A program made the position numbers and the translations under genes. A stretch of DNA of 64,000 nt from Sphingobium sp. KCTC 72723. Its GTDB lineage: Bacteria; Pseudomonadota; Alphaproteobacteria; Sphingomonadales; Sphingomonadaceae. The DNA lies in contig NZ_CP060388.1 of the NCBI RefSeq assembly GCF_014280435.1, positions 3,423,501 through 3,487,500 on the forward strand. Reading direction: 5' to 3'. Positions within the stretch are counted from its first letter, which is position 1. Each line of letters opens with the position of its first letter. Under the pieces are notes generated by a model. That model made no database searches. It saw only the letters and a program-made list of their open reading frames with translations, and was not told where the DNA came from. Shown here piece by piece: positions 35,733-43,859 of this stretch.

Positions 35733-37529
35733 ATGGTGGATAAATCAGGCACCTTTCGTGCCCTTATAACCTTGTCGCGCTTCTTGCCTACAAAGCGCCT
35801 GCGCCAACTGCAGCTGGTCATGGCGCTGATGTTCGTTGGCGCTTTTGCAGAAACAATGACCATAGGCGCGATCGCACCATTTCTTGGGCTGATTACAAGG
35901 CCGGACCTCGTGGCCCAGACGCCAATCGTCGCCAAGGTCATGGTTCTGATGGGTTGGACAGATCCCACCGATCTCATCGTGCCTCTTGCGATCGGTTTTT
36001 GCATCGTTGTCTTCGTGTGCGGGGTGGTGCGCGTTGTCCTTGCATATGTGAACAATAAATTCTCGCACCGAATCGGTTATGATCTTGGTGTCCAAGTATA
36101 TTCCGGCGCGCTCCACAAGCCATATAGCGATCATGTTCTGGACAATAGCAGCAACGCTATCTCGGGCATGAACAAGGTAACGCAGGTGGTAAACAACGTC
36201 ATCAAGCCCTTGATGATAGGGACTTCCTCGCTCATTATTGCCCTGTTCATCATCGCGGCGATGATGCTCGTAAATTTTAAGGTCGCATTGACCGCTGCCG
36301 GGCTATTTGGTGGCATTTATTTCATCGTGACCCTGTTTACTAGGCAGCCCTTGCGGCGCAATAGCGTCAAAATAGCGCAGAGCCAGACGCGCCGTTTCCA
36401 GGTTTTGCAGGAAGGCATTGGCGGGATCCGCGATGTGATCCTTGACCATGCGCAGGCTGTTTACATTCGCAAGTTCAAGATTGTCGACACCACATTCAAA
36501 AACGCCCAGGCCATGAATGCCTTCATGGGTGCAGCGCCGCGCTATGTCATCGAATCGACAGGCATGATTGGCATGGTGCTTTTTGCGACCTATGTCAGCG
36601 GCACACCGGGCGGACTGATCGCCGCAATCCCGGTGCTTGGCGCATTAGCCTTGGGCGCACAGCGGCTGATGCCGCTTTTGCAGCAGATTTTCCTGACATG
36701 GTCGCAGGTGCTGGGAACCCACCAGGAGCTCCATGACGTCATCGACCTTCTGCAGAAGAGCCCGGTGCCCCCACGCAAGACCGAACCCACGCGACGCATG
36801 TCGTTTGAGCAGGCTATCACGTTTAACGGCCTGTCCTTTCGCTATACTGCCGATGGTCCCATGGTCCTCGACGCCGTCGATCTTAAGATCCCCAAAGGCG
36901 CCCGAATAGGCTTCATCGGCAAGACAGGAAGCGGCAAGAGCACGCTCATCGATCTTGTGATGGGTCTGCTGGAGCCTACCAAAGGCACGATTGCCATTGA
37001 TGGTGTTGCGCTTGATTCTTCCAACCGTGCAGCCTGGCAGCGCAATATTGCACACGTCCCGCAGACCATTTTTCTGGTGGACGACAGCATCGCTGCAAAC
37101 ATTGCATTCGGGAAGGAATACCCCGACATCGACATGACCGCTGTTGCGCGGGCATCGCTACAGGCGGAATTGGCCGAGCATATTGAAAGCCAGCCGCTGG
37201 GATATGACGCCAAGGTCGGTGAACGTGGCATACGTCTCTCGGGGGGGCAACGTCAGCGGATCGGTATAGCACGCGCATTGTACAAGCAGGCCGACGTTCT
37301 TGTCCTCGACGAAGCGACAAGTGCGCTCGACAGCGCTACGGAAGCCGCAGTGATGACCGCAATCAACGCGCTTAGCCGCGATCTTACGATTCTTGTGATC
37401 GCCCACAGGCTGACGACTCTGGCCTTTTGCGATACAATCATCGAGCTCGATGGCGGAAGGATTGCGCGTATCGGCTCATATGCCGACATCGTGCTGTCGC
37501 GTGCGAACGCAGACCAAGTGGAGACCTGA
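35733..37529 (+). CDS. ABC exporter with fused membrane and ATPase domains (MsbA/PglK type)
   Basis: A 598-residue half-transporter. Six hydrophobic segments fill residues about 20-310. The nucleotide-binding domain has Walker A FIGKTGSGKST (about 391-401), signature LSGGQRQRIGIARAL (about 501), Walker B VLVLDEATS and the switch His in IAHRL. PglK-type proteins flip lipid-linked oligosaccharides using ATP, so it could serve as an alternative flippase or export a lipid or peptide. It is the third gene of the export group, with 188 bases before it. Confidence 0.9.
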   Translation: MVDKSGTFRALITLSRFLPTKRLRQLQLVMALMFVGAFAETMTIGAIAPFLGLITRPDLVAQTPIVAKVMVLMGWTDPTDLIVPLAIGFCIVVFVCGVVRVVLAYVNNKFSHRIGYDLGVQVYSGALHKPYSDHVLDNSSNAISGMNKVTQVVNNVIKPLMIGTSSLIIALFIIAAMMLVNFKVALTAAGLFGGIYFIVTLFTRQPLRRNSVKIAQSQTRRFQVLQEGIGGIRDVILDHAQAVYIRKFKIVDTTFKNAQAMNAFMGAAPRYVIESTGMIGMVLFATYVSGTPGGLIAAIPVLGALALGAQRLMPLLQQIFLTWSQVLGTHQELHDVIDLLQKSPVPPRKTEPTRRMSFEQAITFNGLSFRYTADGPMVLDAVDLKIPKGARIGFIGKTGSGKSTLIDLVMGLLEPTKGTIAIDGVALDSSNRAAWQRNIAHVPQTIFLVDDSIAANIAFGKEYPDIDMTAVARASLQAELAEHIESQPLGYDAKVGERGIRLSGGQRQRIGIARALYKQADVLVLDEATSALDSATEAAVMTAINALSRDLTILVIAHRLTTLAFCDTIIELDGGRIARIGSYADIVLSRANADQVET

Positions 37530-37550
37530 TCGACCCTGTTCACGTCAGAC

Positions 37551-38567
37551 CTATAAATCGTCCAGGAAGCGGTCCAGATCGTCTGCAACCCTGTCCCAGG
37601 CAAAGCCACGCAGGTCCGGCGCCTTTGGACGCGGTGTCGTGCGAAACCAATGAAGGGAGTCATCGAGTATCTCAGGCGAGAGCTTGCCGGGATACAGATA
37701 GACCCACTGGCTGCCTACCATATCGCGCAGTTCGCCAAGCCCCCCAATATCGGGCGCAAGTATCGGTCTGTTACGAGACAGCGCGAGCAGCGCAGCGCCG
37801 CTGTTGAGGATGTTCTCATAGGGAATGATGAAAAGATCGCAGGCATCGACAGCAGCGAGGATGTCTTCTTCCTCAAGCAGCGTGGACGGTGCCTCGAGCG
37901 TTACTGCAGGAAGAGCACGCACCTTGTTGTGCAGCATGTCTACATATTGGCGGTCACAGTCTTTTCCCAGGATACGTAACCGGGCTTGCTCAGGCAACTG
38001 GCGCTGCATGGCGTCGATTGCCAGTTCAAAATTCTTATACGGTTTGAGGAGGCCGCAGCCAAGCAGTCTGACAGGACTTGAATCTGCAATTGCCACACAG
38101 GGGAGCGGCGGTTTCGCATTGTCGTAGCGTCCGTGCACCGTGATGAGCTGCCTTGTTTGAGGCTTCACGTCATAGGTCGTATTGATGATATCCCATCCCG
38201 CCTGACACAGGTGGACGATGCCATCAAGCTGGTTAACAAACGCTGCGCTCCCGGGATCGCGCCGCGTAGCGCCATGCGGCGTGGCATTATGCGCGATCCA
38301 GACGAACTTTGTGCCAAACACCCTTTTGACAACGCGCATTTTAAGCAGCTTGCGGCGCGATTCATCGTTGCGGCGCGGATCGAAAAAACAATCGGGCCAA
38401 TGAAACATCACGACGTCAGCCAGCGCCATCTGCAGAAAATTCCAGCGCCCATCGCTCACGCGGCGCCCCTTGCTCGCTATTGCATCAGAAAAGGATTGGA
38501 CAAACGCATTAGAGGGAAGGACCGCTGGCGTTATCGACATCCTGCAATTGCGCTGTTTGCCGCTCAT
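37551..38567 (-). CDS. Glycosyltransferase (GT-B fold, GT4-like)
   Basis: A 338-residue enzyme convergent with the ABC exporter, ends 21 bases apart. The N-terminal half contains VVMFHWPDCFFD and TKFVWIAHNATPHG, the donor half RLLGCGLLKPYKNFE and ILNSGAALLALSRNRPILAP. This layout resembles the cytoplasmic, membrane-associated glycosyltransferases of EPS clusters such as mannosyl- or glucuronosyltransferases. The sugar is unknown. Met10 is an alternative start. Confidence 0.8.
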   Translation of the reverse strand: MSGKQRNCRMSITPAVLPSNAFVQSFSDAIASKGRRVSDGRWNFLQMALADVVMFHWPDCFFDPRRNDESRRKLLKMRVVKRVFGTKFVWIAHNATPHGATRRDPGSAAFVNQLDGIVHLCQAGWDIINTTYDVKPQTRQLITVHGRYDNAKPPLPCVAIADSSPVRLLGCGLLKPYKNFELAIDAMQRQLPEQARLRILGKDCDRQYVDMLHNKVRALPAVTLEAPSTLLEEEDILAAVDACDLFIIPYENILNSGAALLALSRNRPILAPDIGGLGELRDMVGSQWVYLYPGKLSPEILDDSLHWFRTTPRPKAPDLRGFAWDRVADDLDRFLDDL

Positions 38568-38798
38568 CGCACAGGCGGCACCATTGCGCGCGCAGGCGCA
38601 GGGGATCGTCTTGAACCTACAGACGGCACAGCGTCACCAAATATGGGTGCGATAAAGGCATGACGTTACAACAAGCGTGACCCGTTCGCGTTCCGCTTGG
38701 GCGTTCAAGGGCAGATCCAGTGCATGGATACCTACAGTAGCATTCCGCTGGTGTAAGTCAAATTTGCGCCGCACGATAGCGTCGGTGCGGCGAACTGA

Positions 38799-39599
38799 AG
38801 CGCCCCGGGTTTTCAGGAGGCAGTTTTCATTGGGCTATGCAGCCATATCGAGGTTCTCGAGGGCTGCATAGTAATTGTCTTCGGCCTCAGCGGGCGGGAT
38901 GTGCCCGATAGGGCCGAAGAGCCGGTGATTGTTGTACCAATCGACCCAGCGCAGCGTTGCCATTTCCACGGCCGAAACGCTTGGCCATGATCGCTGCCGC
39001 CAGATGACCTCGGCCTTGTAAAGGCCGTTGATCGTCTCGGCTAAGGCGTTGTCGTAGGAATCACCGACGCTGCCGACCGAGGGGACGAGTTTGGCCTCGG
39101 CCAAGCGCTGGGTATAGTTCATCGCAAGATATTGAACTCCCCTATCGCTATGGTGGATCAGTCCATCATCGGGATCTGGCCTGCGGGCATGAATCGCCTG
39201 CTCCAGGGCATCCAGAACGAAGCTGGCAGTGGCTGACGTGCTGACCTTCCATCCGACAATCCGCCGGGCAAAAGCATCAATCACGAAGGCGACATAGACG
39301 AAGCCTGCCCAAGTATGCACGTAGGTGAAATCGACGACCCACAGGGCGTTTGGCCGGCTGACGCGAAATGCCCGATTGACCTTGTCCAGCGGACACGGCG
39401 CCTTCGGGTTGCTGATGGTGGTGATCGTCTTCTTCCCACGATGGACGCCTGCCAGCCCCATGGCGCGCATTAATCGTTCCACCGTGCATTTCGCCACCAT
39501 GATGCCTTCACGCCGCATCTGGTGCCAGACCTTGCGTGCGCCATAGAGACCGAAGCTGGCCTCATGGACCCGCTTTATCTGCTCCCTGATCTCGTCATT
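38799..39599 (-). pseudogene. IS3-family element, 5' truncated (OrfB core and right end)
   Basis: The right terminal repeat TGAAGCGCCCCGGGTTTTCA starts at 38799. OrfB reads on the minus strand from about 39599 (SNDEIREQIKRVHEASFGLY) to EDNYYAALENLDMAA-stop at 38835, with all three catalytic regions (WVVDFTYVHTWAG, HHSDRGVQYL, NALAETINGLYK). Its 5' end, including orfA, is lost where a second IS3 element inserted at 39600. The fragment pair at 32285/33390 is the same IS. Confidence 0.88.
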
Positions 39600-39663
39600 G
39601 GACTTGTAACGGATTTGCGCCGGTCACCTGAGCGATTAGAGCTCGCAACAGGAGACCGACGAG

Positions 39664-39902
39664 ATGATCAAGCATACAGAAGAGTTCAAGCAGGAGGCGG
39701 TGCGGATTGCGCTGAACAGCGGATTACCCCGCGACCGGGTTGCATCGGATTTGGGGATTGGGAAGTCGACGCTGGGCAAATGGGTGTCACATTATCGGCC
39801 ATCTGACCTGGTGGTAGCGCCGCAGGCAGATCTGGCGCGTGAGAATGAACGCCTTCGCCTTGAGAACCGTGTGCTGCGGGAGGAGAGGGAAGTGCTAAAA
39901 AA
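39664..39902 (+). pseudogene. IS3 OrfA, split by the IS110 insertion (first part)
   Basis: The HTH protein starts MIKHTEEFKQEAVRIALNSG, with DLGIGKSTLGKWVSHY and the leucine-zipper-like NERLRLENRVLREEREVLK. It is interrupted at the A-run 39897-39902. The remainder (ATQFFASQRP-stop) lies at 41490-41523. Rejoined, the sequence CTAAAAAAGG restores the frameshift motif A6G by which IS3 elements make the OrfAB transposase. Confidence 0.85.
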
Positions 39903-40127
39903 CCGTCGCCGGCTGAGCCCGCCTGTGCGCGGTAGAAACGGGTCGTGCTATGGTGCGGTCGGGAGGGTCGCGGCCGATGGCTTATTGGAGGCATGATACC
40001 CCGTTAAAAAACGTGGCCCGTGGGTGTTTGCGTACTTGAGAGTGGTGACGCCGTCTTGCGGCGATCCCGGTTAGGAAGATGACGTTTAGCATCGCCCATA
40101 CCCTCCTGTTTTGAAGGAGGACTTGGA
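39903..40127 (+). ncRNA. Candidate bridge-RNA region of the IS110 element
   Basis: IS110-subgroup elements encode a bridge RNA in the left non-coding end, whose two guide segments pair with the target. Here TTAAAAAA (40004-40011) is near-identical to the left target half CTAAAAAA, and CGTGGCC (40012-40018) is the exact complement of the right half GGCCACG (41490-41496). This is the orientation expected for target guides, but the two are adjacent rather than on opposite sides of an internal loop. No folding was computed, so the assignment is tentative. Confidence 0.4.
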
Positions 40128-41486
40128 ATGGAACGATCAAAATCCGGCGCGTTGTCTATGGTCAATCCACGCGCCGCTGCCATCGACATCGGGTCGACTA
40201 TGCATATGGCGGCCATAAATCCGAACGCCGACGATAATCCGGTACGAGCGTTTGGCACATTCACCGGCGATCTCCATGATATGGCCCGCTGGTTCAAGAC
40301 ATATGGCGTCACTACTGTCGCGATGGAATCGACCGGTGTTTACTGGATTCCGGCCTATGAAGTGCTTGAAGGACACGGCTTTGAGGTGATCCTGGTCAAT
40401 GCGCGATATGCCAAGAATGTACCGGGTCGCAAAACCGACGTCAGTGACGCTGCATGGTTGCAACGCCTGCACAGCTACGGGCTGCTGCGGGGGAGTTTCC
40501 GTCCCGAGGCGGGCGTGGCGACTATGCGTGCCTATCTGCGGCAGCGCGAGCGGCTGATCGAATATGCTGCCTCACATATTCAGCACATGCAGAAGGCGCT
40601 GATGGAAATGAATGTGCAACTCCATCACGTCGTCTCCGACATTACCGGCGTGACAGGAATGCGGATAATCAGGGCCATTGTGAGCGGGGAACGTACGCCC
40701 AGCATGCTGGCACAAATGCGCGACGTCCGCTGCCACGCGACTATTGAGACCATCTGTGCGGCATTATCGGGGAACTGGCGCGACGAACATATCTTCGCGC
40801 TTGGCCAGTCTCTGGCCCTGTTCGACTTCTACCAAACCAAAGTTCTCGAATGTGATCGAAAGCTTGAGATCGCACTCAAGGCGCTCGAAATCAACGAGGG
40901 ACATGATGTTCGCCAACTCCCAAAAGTCCGGACCAAAAGGCGACAGGTGAACACGCCCGACTTCGAGGTCCGGTCAGCGCTCTATCGCGTGCTGGGCGTC
41001 GACCTGACACAGATCCACGGAATCGGCCCTTCGCTCGCGCTCAAACTGGTTGGCGAGTGCGGCACCGATCTTGCCGCATGGCCCAGTTCGAAGCATTTTA
41101 CGTCCTGGTTGTGCCTGGCACCAGGCAACAAGATATCGGGGGGTAAGTTGCTGTCGTCCAAAACCCGACGATCTTCGAGCCGCGCTGCAGCACTCCTGCG
41201 TCTGGCCGCAACCACCATCGGTCGAAGTGACACCGCGCTGGGCGCTTTTTACCGAAGGCTGTCGGCGCGCGCTGGAAAAGCAAAAGCGGTCACCGCAACC
41301 GCACGCAAAATCGCCGTGCTGTTCTATAACAGCCTGCGCCACGGCATGGCGTATCATGATCCCGGCGCCTCACAATATGAGGAGCGCTATCGCAGTCGGG
41401 TGATCGGAAATCTGCAGCGCCGCGCCAAGGCCTTCGGCTTCATCCTGCACGAAATGCCTGGGGAGCCTGATATGGCTGTTTCTTAG
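40128..41486 (+). CDS. IS110-family transposase (DEDD recombinase)
   Basis: An intact 452-residue transposase. The N-terminal RuvC-like domain has AAIDIGSTMHMAA, AMESTGVYWIP and KTDVSDAAWLQRLHSYG. The C-terminal transposase_20 domain has IHGIGPSLALKLVGECG and the Ser-containing LCLAPGNKISGGK. A GGAGG ribosome-binding site precedes the ATG. A fragment of the same gene is found at 7772-7849. Confidence 0.95.
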   Translation: MERSKSGALSMVNPRAAAIDIGSTMHMAAINPNADDNPVRAFGTFTGDLHDMARWFKTYGVTTVAMESTGVYWIPAYEVLEGHGFEVILVNARYAKNVPGRKTDVSDAAWLQRLHSYGLLRGSFRPEAGVATMRAYLRQRERLIEYAASHIQHMQKALMEMNVQLHHVVSDITGVTGMRIIRAIVSGERTPSMLAQMRDVRCHATIETICAALSGNWRDEHIFALGQSLALFDFYQTKVLECDRKLEIALKALEINEGHDVRQLPKVRTKRRQVNTPDFEVRSALYRVLGVDLTQIHGIGPSLALKLVGECGTDLAAWPSSKHFTSWLCLAPGNKISGGKLLSSKTRRSSSRAAALLRLAATTIGRSDTALGAFYRRLSARAGKAKAVTATARKIAVLFYNSLRHGMAYHDPGASQYEERYRSRVIGNLQRRAKAFGFILHEMPGEPDMAVS

Positions 41487-41489
41487 GAA

Positions 41490-41523
41490 GGCCACGCAGT
41501 TCTTCGCGAGCCAAAGGCCGTGA
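41490..41523 (+). pseudogene. IS3 OrfA, 3' remainder
   Basis: Codons ATQFFASQRP-stop continue the orfA frame broken at 39902. The stop overlaps the orfB GTG start at 41520. Confidence 0.7.
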
Positions 41524-42377
41524 AGTTCGCGTTTGTGCATAGCTGGCGACACCGTTGGCCCGTTGAACTGCTCTGCCGTGTCATGGATGTCAGTGAACGC
41601 GGCTATCGTTCCTGGCGCTCGCGCCCGATCAGTCGGCGGGAGCGGACAGATATGAAAGTGCTGGCCCATATCAGGGAACAGTACAGCCTCAGCCTCGGTA
41701 GCTATGGTCGTCCGAGGATGACCATGGAACTCAAAGAGGTTGGGCTCGACGTTGGCGAGCGCCGGGTCGGGCGGCTGATGAAGATCAACGGGATCAAGCC
41801 AGTCCGCACGCGCAAGCACAAGGTTACGACGGATAGCCACCATCGACTGGGGGTCGCAGCGAACTGGCTGGACGGCGATTTTGCCGCCGATGCGCCCAAC
41901 CGTAAATGGGCCGGCGACATCACCTATATCCGGACGTCAGAAGGCTGGCTCTACCTTGCCGTCATTCTCGACCTGCATAGCCGTCGCGTCGTGGGCTGGG
42001 CAGTCAGCGACAGGATGAAGAAAGACTTGGCGATCAGGGCGCTGGATATGGCGGTGCGCCTGCGCCAGCCTCCCAAGGGCTGCCTTTTCCATTCGGATCG
42101 CGGCAGCCAATATTGCTCTTACGACTATCAAAAAAAGCTGCAGGCCTATGGCCTGCGTCCATCGATGAGCGGCAAGGGAAATTGCTACGACAATGCGTCC
42201 GTCGAGACCTTCTTCAAATCCCTGAAGGCCGAACTCATCTGGCGGCAGAGCTGGCCAACGCGGCGTCAGGCAGAAGCCGCCATCTTTCAGTACATCAACG
42301 GGTTCTACAACACCCGTCGCCGACATTCATATCTGGGCGGCATCAGCCCGCTCGCCTTCGAAGCCAAGGTGGCTTAA
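41520..42377 (+). CDS. IS3 transposase OrfB
   Basis: A 285-residue integrase-core protein. HTH_21 region (IREQYSLSLGSYGRPRMTME), then the core with WAGDITYIRTSEGWLYLAVI, CLFHSDRGSQYCS and NASVETFFKSLKAELI carrying the DDE triad. The frame is intact from GTG 41520, but the OrfAB fusion cannot be made because orfA is broken by IS110. Confidence 0.93.
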   Translation: MKFAFVHSWRHRWPVELLCRVMDVSERGYRSWRSRPISRRERTDMKVLAHIREQYSLSLGSYGRPRMTMELKEVGLDVGERRVGRLMKINGIKPVRTRKHKVTTDSHHRLGVAANWLDGDFAADAPNRKWAGDITYIRTSEGWLYLAVILDLHSRRVVGWAVSDRMKKDLAIRALDMAVRLRQPPKGCLFHSDRGSQYCSYDYQKKLQAYGLRPSMSGKGNCYDNASVETFFKSLKAELIWRQSWPTRRQAEAAIFQYINGFYNTRRRHSYLGGISPLAFEAKVA

Positions 42378-42413
42378 TGAGATAGGTGACCGGCACAAAA
42401 CCGTTACAAGTCC

Positions 42414-43451
42414 AGTCTGCACCAGCCCCTCAATAGCCAGCGTGATCGGCTCGAGGCCGAAGGCATCCCCTTGAGCCTCTCGACGCTCGCGGATCAGATC
42501 GGCGCGATCTGCGTGGCGGTGAAACCCCTGTTCCTGCTGCTGGAGGCTCATGGGCTCGCCGCTGACCGCCTGCATGCCGACGACACCACCGTTCCACTTC
42601 TGGCCAAACTGAAAACCAGCGTGGCGCGGATATGGGACTATGTGCGCGACGATCGCCCGTTCGGCGGCCCGGCGCCGCCAGTGGCGCTGTGCTACTACTC
42701 CAGCGATCGCAGGGGCGAGCATCCGCGCGCCCACCTGGCCGGCTATACCGGTATTCTCCAGGTCGACAGATATGCCGGCTTCAATGCCCTGTTCGCGGAA
42801 GGCTGGGCGGATAAGCCCATGACGCGCGCAAATTGCTGGGTTCATGCACGCCGGGAATTCTTCAAGCTCGTCGACATCCGGCAGCAGCTCAAGCGCAACA
42901 AGAAAAAGGGCACCGCGCCGCTCATCTCGCCGCTGGCGACCGAGGCGCTCGAGATCATCGACCGGCTCTTTGCCATCGAGCGCGACATCAACGGCAAGCC
43001 TGCCGCCGAGCGCCTGGCCGTTCGCCAGGAACTGTCGGCTCCGATCGTTACCGAACTGGAGGCCTGGATGCGCGAGACGCGCAGCAAGCTCTCTCGTCAC
43101 GATGCCGTGGCCAAGGCCATCGCCTACCTTCAGAACGACTGGGCGGGCTTCACCACATTCCTCGCCGATGGCCGGATATGCCTCTCGAACAACGCCGCGG
43201 AACGCCAGCTGCGCAGCGTTGCCCGGGGAAGAAAAGCCTGGTTGTTTGTGGGCTCAGACCGCGGCGGCCAGCGCGCCGCGATGATGTTCAGCCTGTTCGG
43301 CACGGCTCGGCTCAACGACGTTGATCCGCTCGCCTGGTTCACCGACGTCCTCGCCCGGATCGCCGACATCCCACAGAACCGCCTTCACGAACTCCTCCCT
43401 TGGCATTGGAAAGCTGCTCAGCAGCAGGCCGCCGAAGAAATCGCCGCCTAA
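42414..43451 (+). pseudogene. IS66 TnpC, 5' truncated
   Basis: The frame runs from GTCTGCACCAG (LHQPLNSQRDRLEAEGIPLS) to AAQQQAAEEIAA-stop, about 345 residues with the IS66 core: HADDTTVPLL, LQVDRYAGFN and SNNAAERQLRSVARGRKAWL. The first third of the protein is missing at the IS3 junction. It is nearly identical to the copy at 62867-64000. Its right terminal repeat ends at 43494. Confidence 0.9.
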
Positions 43452-43494
43452 ACCCCCGCACCGCGACAACTCGCGGCGGCTATCGGATGCGTAC
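43452..43494 (+). repeat. IS66 right end (complement of GTACGCATCCGATAGCCGCC)
   Basis: The 40-base terminal sequence occurs three times: here, at 46735-46780 (minus orientation) and at 62824-62866 (minus). It marks the boundary of the IS66 type whose tnpC is at 42414 and 62867. Confidence 0.75.
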
Positions 43495-43531
43495 CGTAAT
43501 ATGGATGCCAGCGATAATGAAACTCTACCAT
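43495..43531 (-). pseudogene. N-terminal scrap of the small HYRWHPYYG gene, second copy
   Basis: Twelve codons from the ATG at 43531 (MVEFHYRWHPYY) are identical to the start of the gene at 19805, including about 60 bases upstream. The IS66 end at 43494 cuts it. Confidence 0.55.
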
Positions 43532-43559
43532 CTGCCCGACATGGGCAGAATGACCCTGC

Positions 43560-43794
43560 GATGGCAAGAGGAAGAAAAGCTTGGTTGTTCGTCGGTTCTG
43601 ACCGTGGCGGTGAGCGCGCCGCAATGATGTACACCCTCATCGCCACTTGCAAACTCAACGATGTCGATCCCCTCGTCTGGCTAACCGACGTGCTCACGCG
43701 GATCGCCGACATATCCCAGAACCGCCTCCATGAGTTGCTGCCATGGACCTGGAAACACCTGCGCGAAAAGATCGATACCGCTCAGGCGGCCTGA
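43560..43794 (+). pseudogene. IS66 TnpC C-terminal fragment of another type
   Basis: The frame RGRKAWLFVGSDRGGERAAM continues to ELLPWTWKHLREKIDTAQAA-stop. The right end of this IS (complement of GTACGCATCCGGTGTGGACC) reaches 43900, where it runs into the pyruvyltransferase gene. Confidence 0.8.
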
Positions 43795-43859
43795 TTTGCC
43801 AGCAGCGTAAACCCGATCTCACAGGAATATCGGTAGCGATACTCCTATGAGGTCTTACC

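Larger units (their letters stand above)
39901..41489 (+). mobile_element. IS110-family element inserted in IS3 orfA
   Basis: The boundaries are deduced by comparison with the intact orfA reading frame: AA occurs at both junctions (39901-39902 and 41488-41489), consistent with a 2-base core. The element has about 225 bases of non-coding sequence on the left, the transposase, and almost no right non-coding part, as is usual for the IS110 subgroup. It has no terminal inverted repeats. Confidence 0.8.
39600..42413 (+). mobile_element. IS3-family element interrupted by an IS110 element
   Basis: Terminal inverted repeats are GGACTTGTAACGGATTTGCG at 39600 and the complement of GGACTTGTAACGGTTTTGTG ending at 42413, continuing to CCGGTCACCT on both sides. 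It contains orfA and orfB of a second IS3 type. An IS110 element splits orfA. On the left it lies within another IS3 copy, on the right it abuts an IS66 tnpC, so the original target is already rearranged. Confidence 0.85.
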
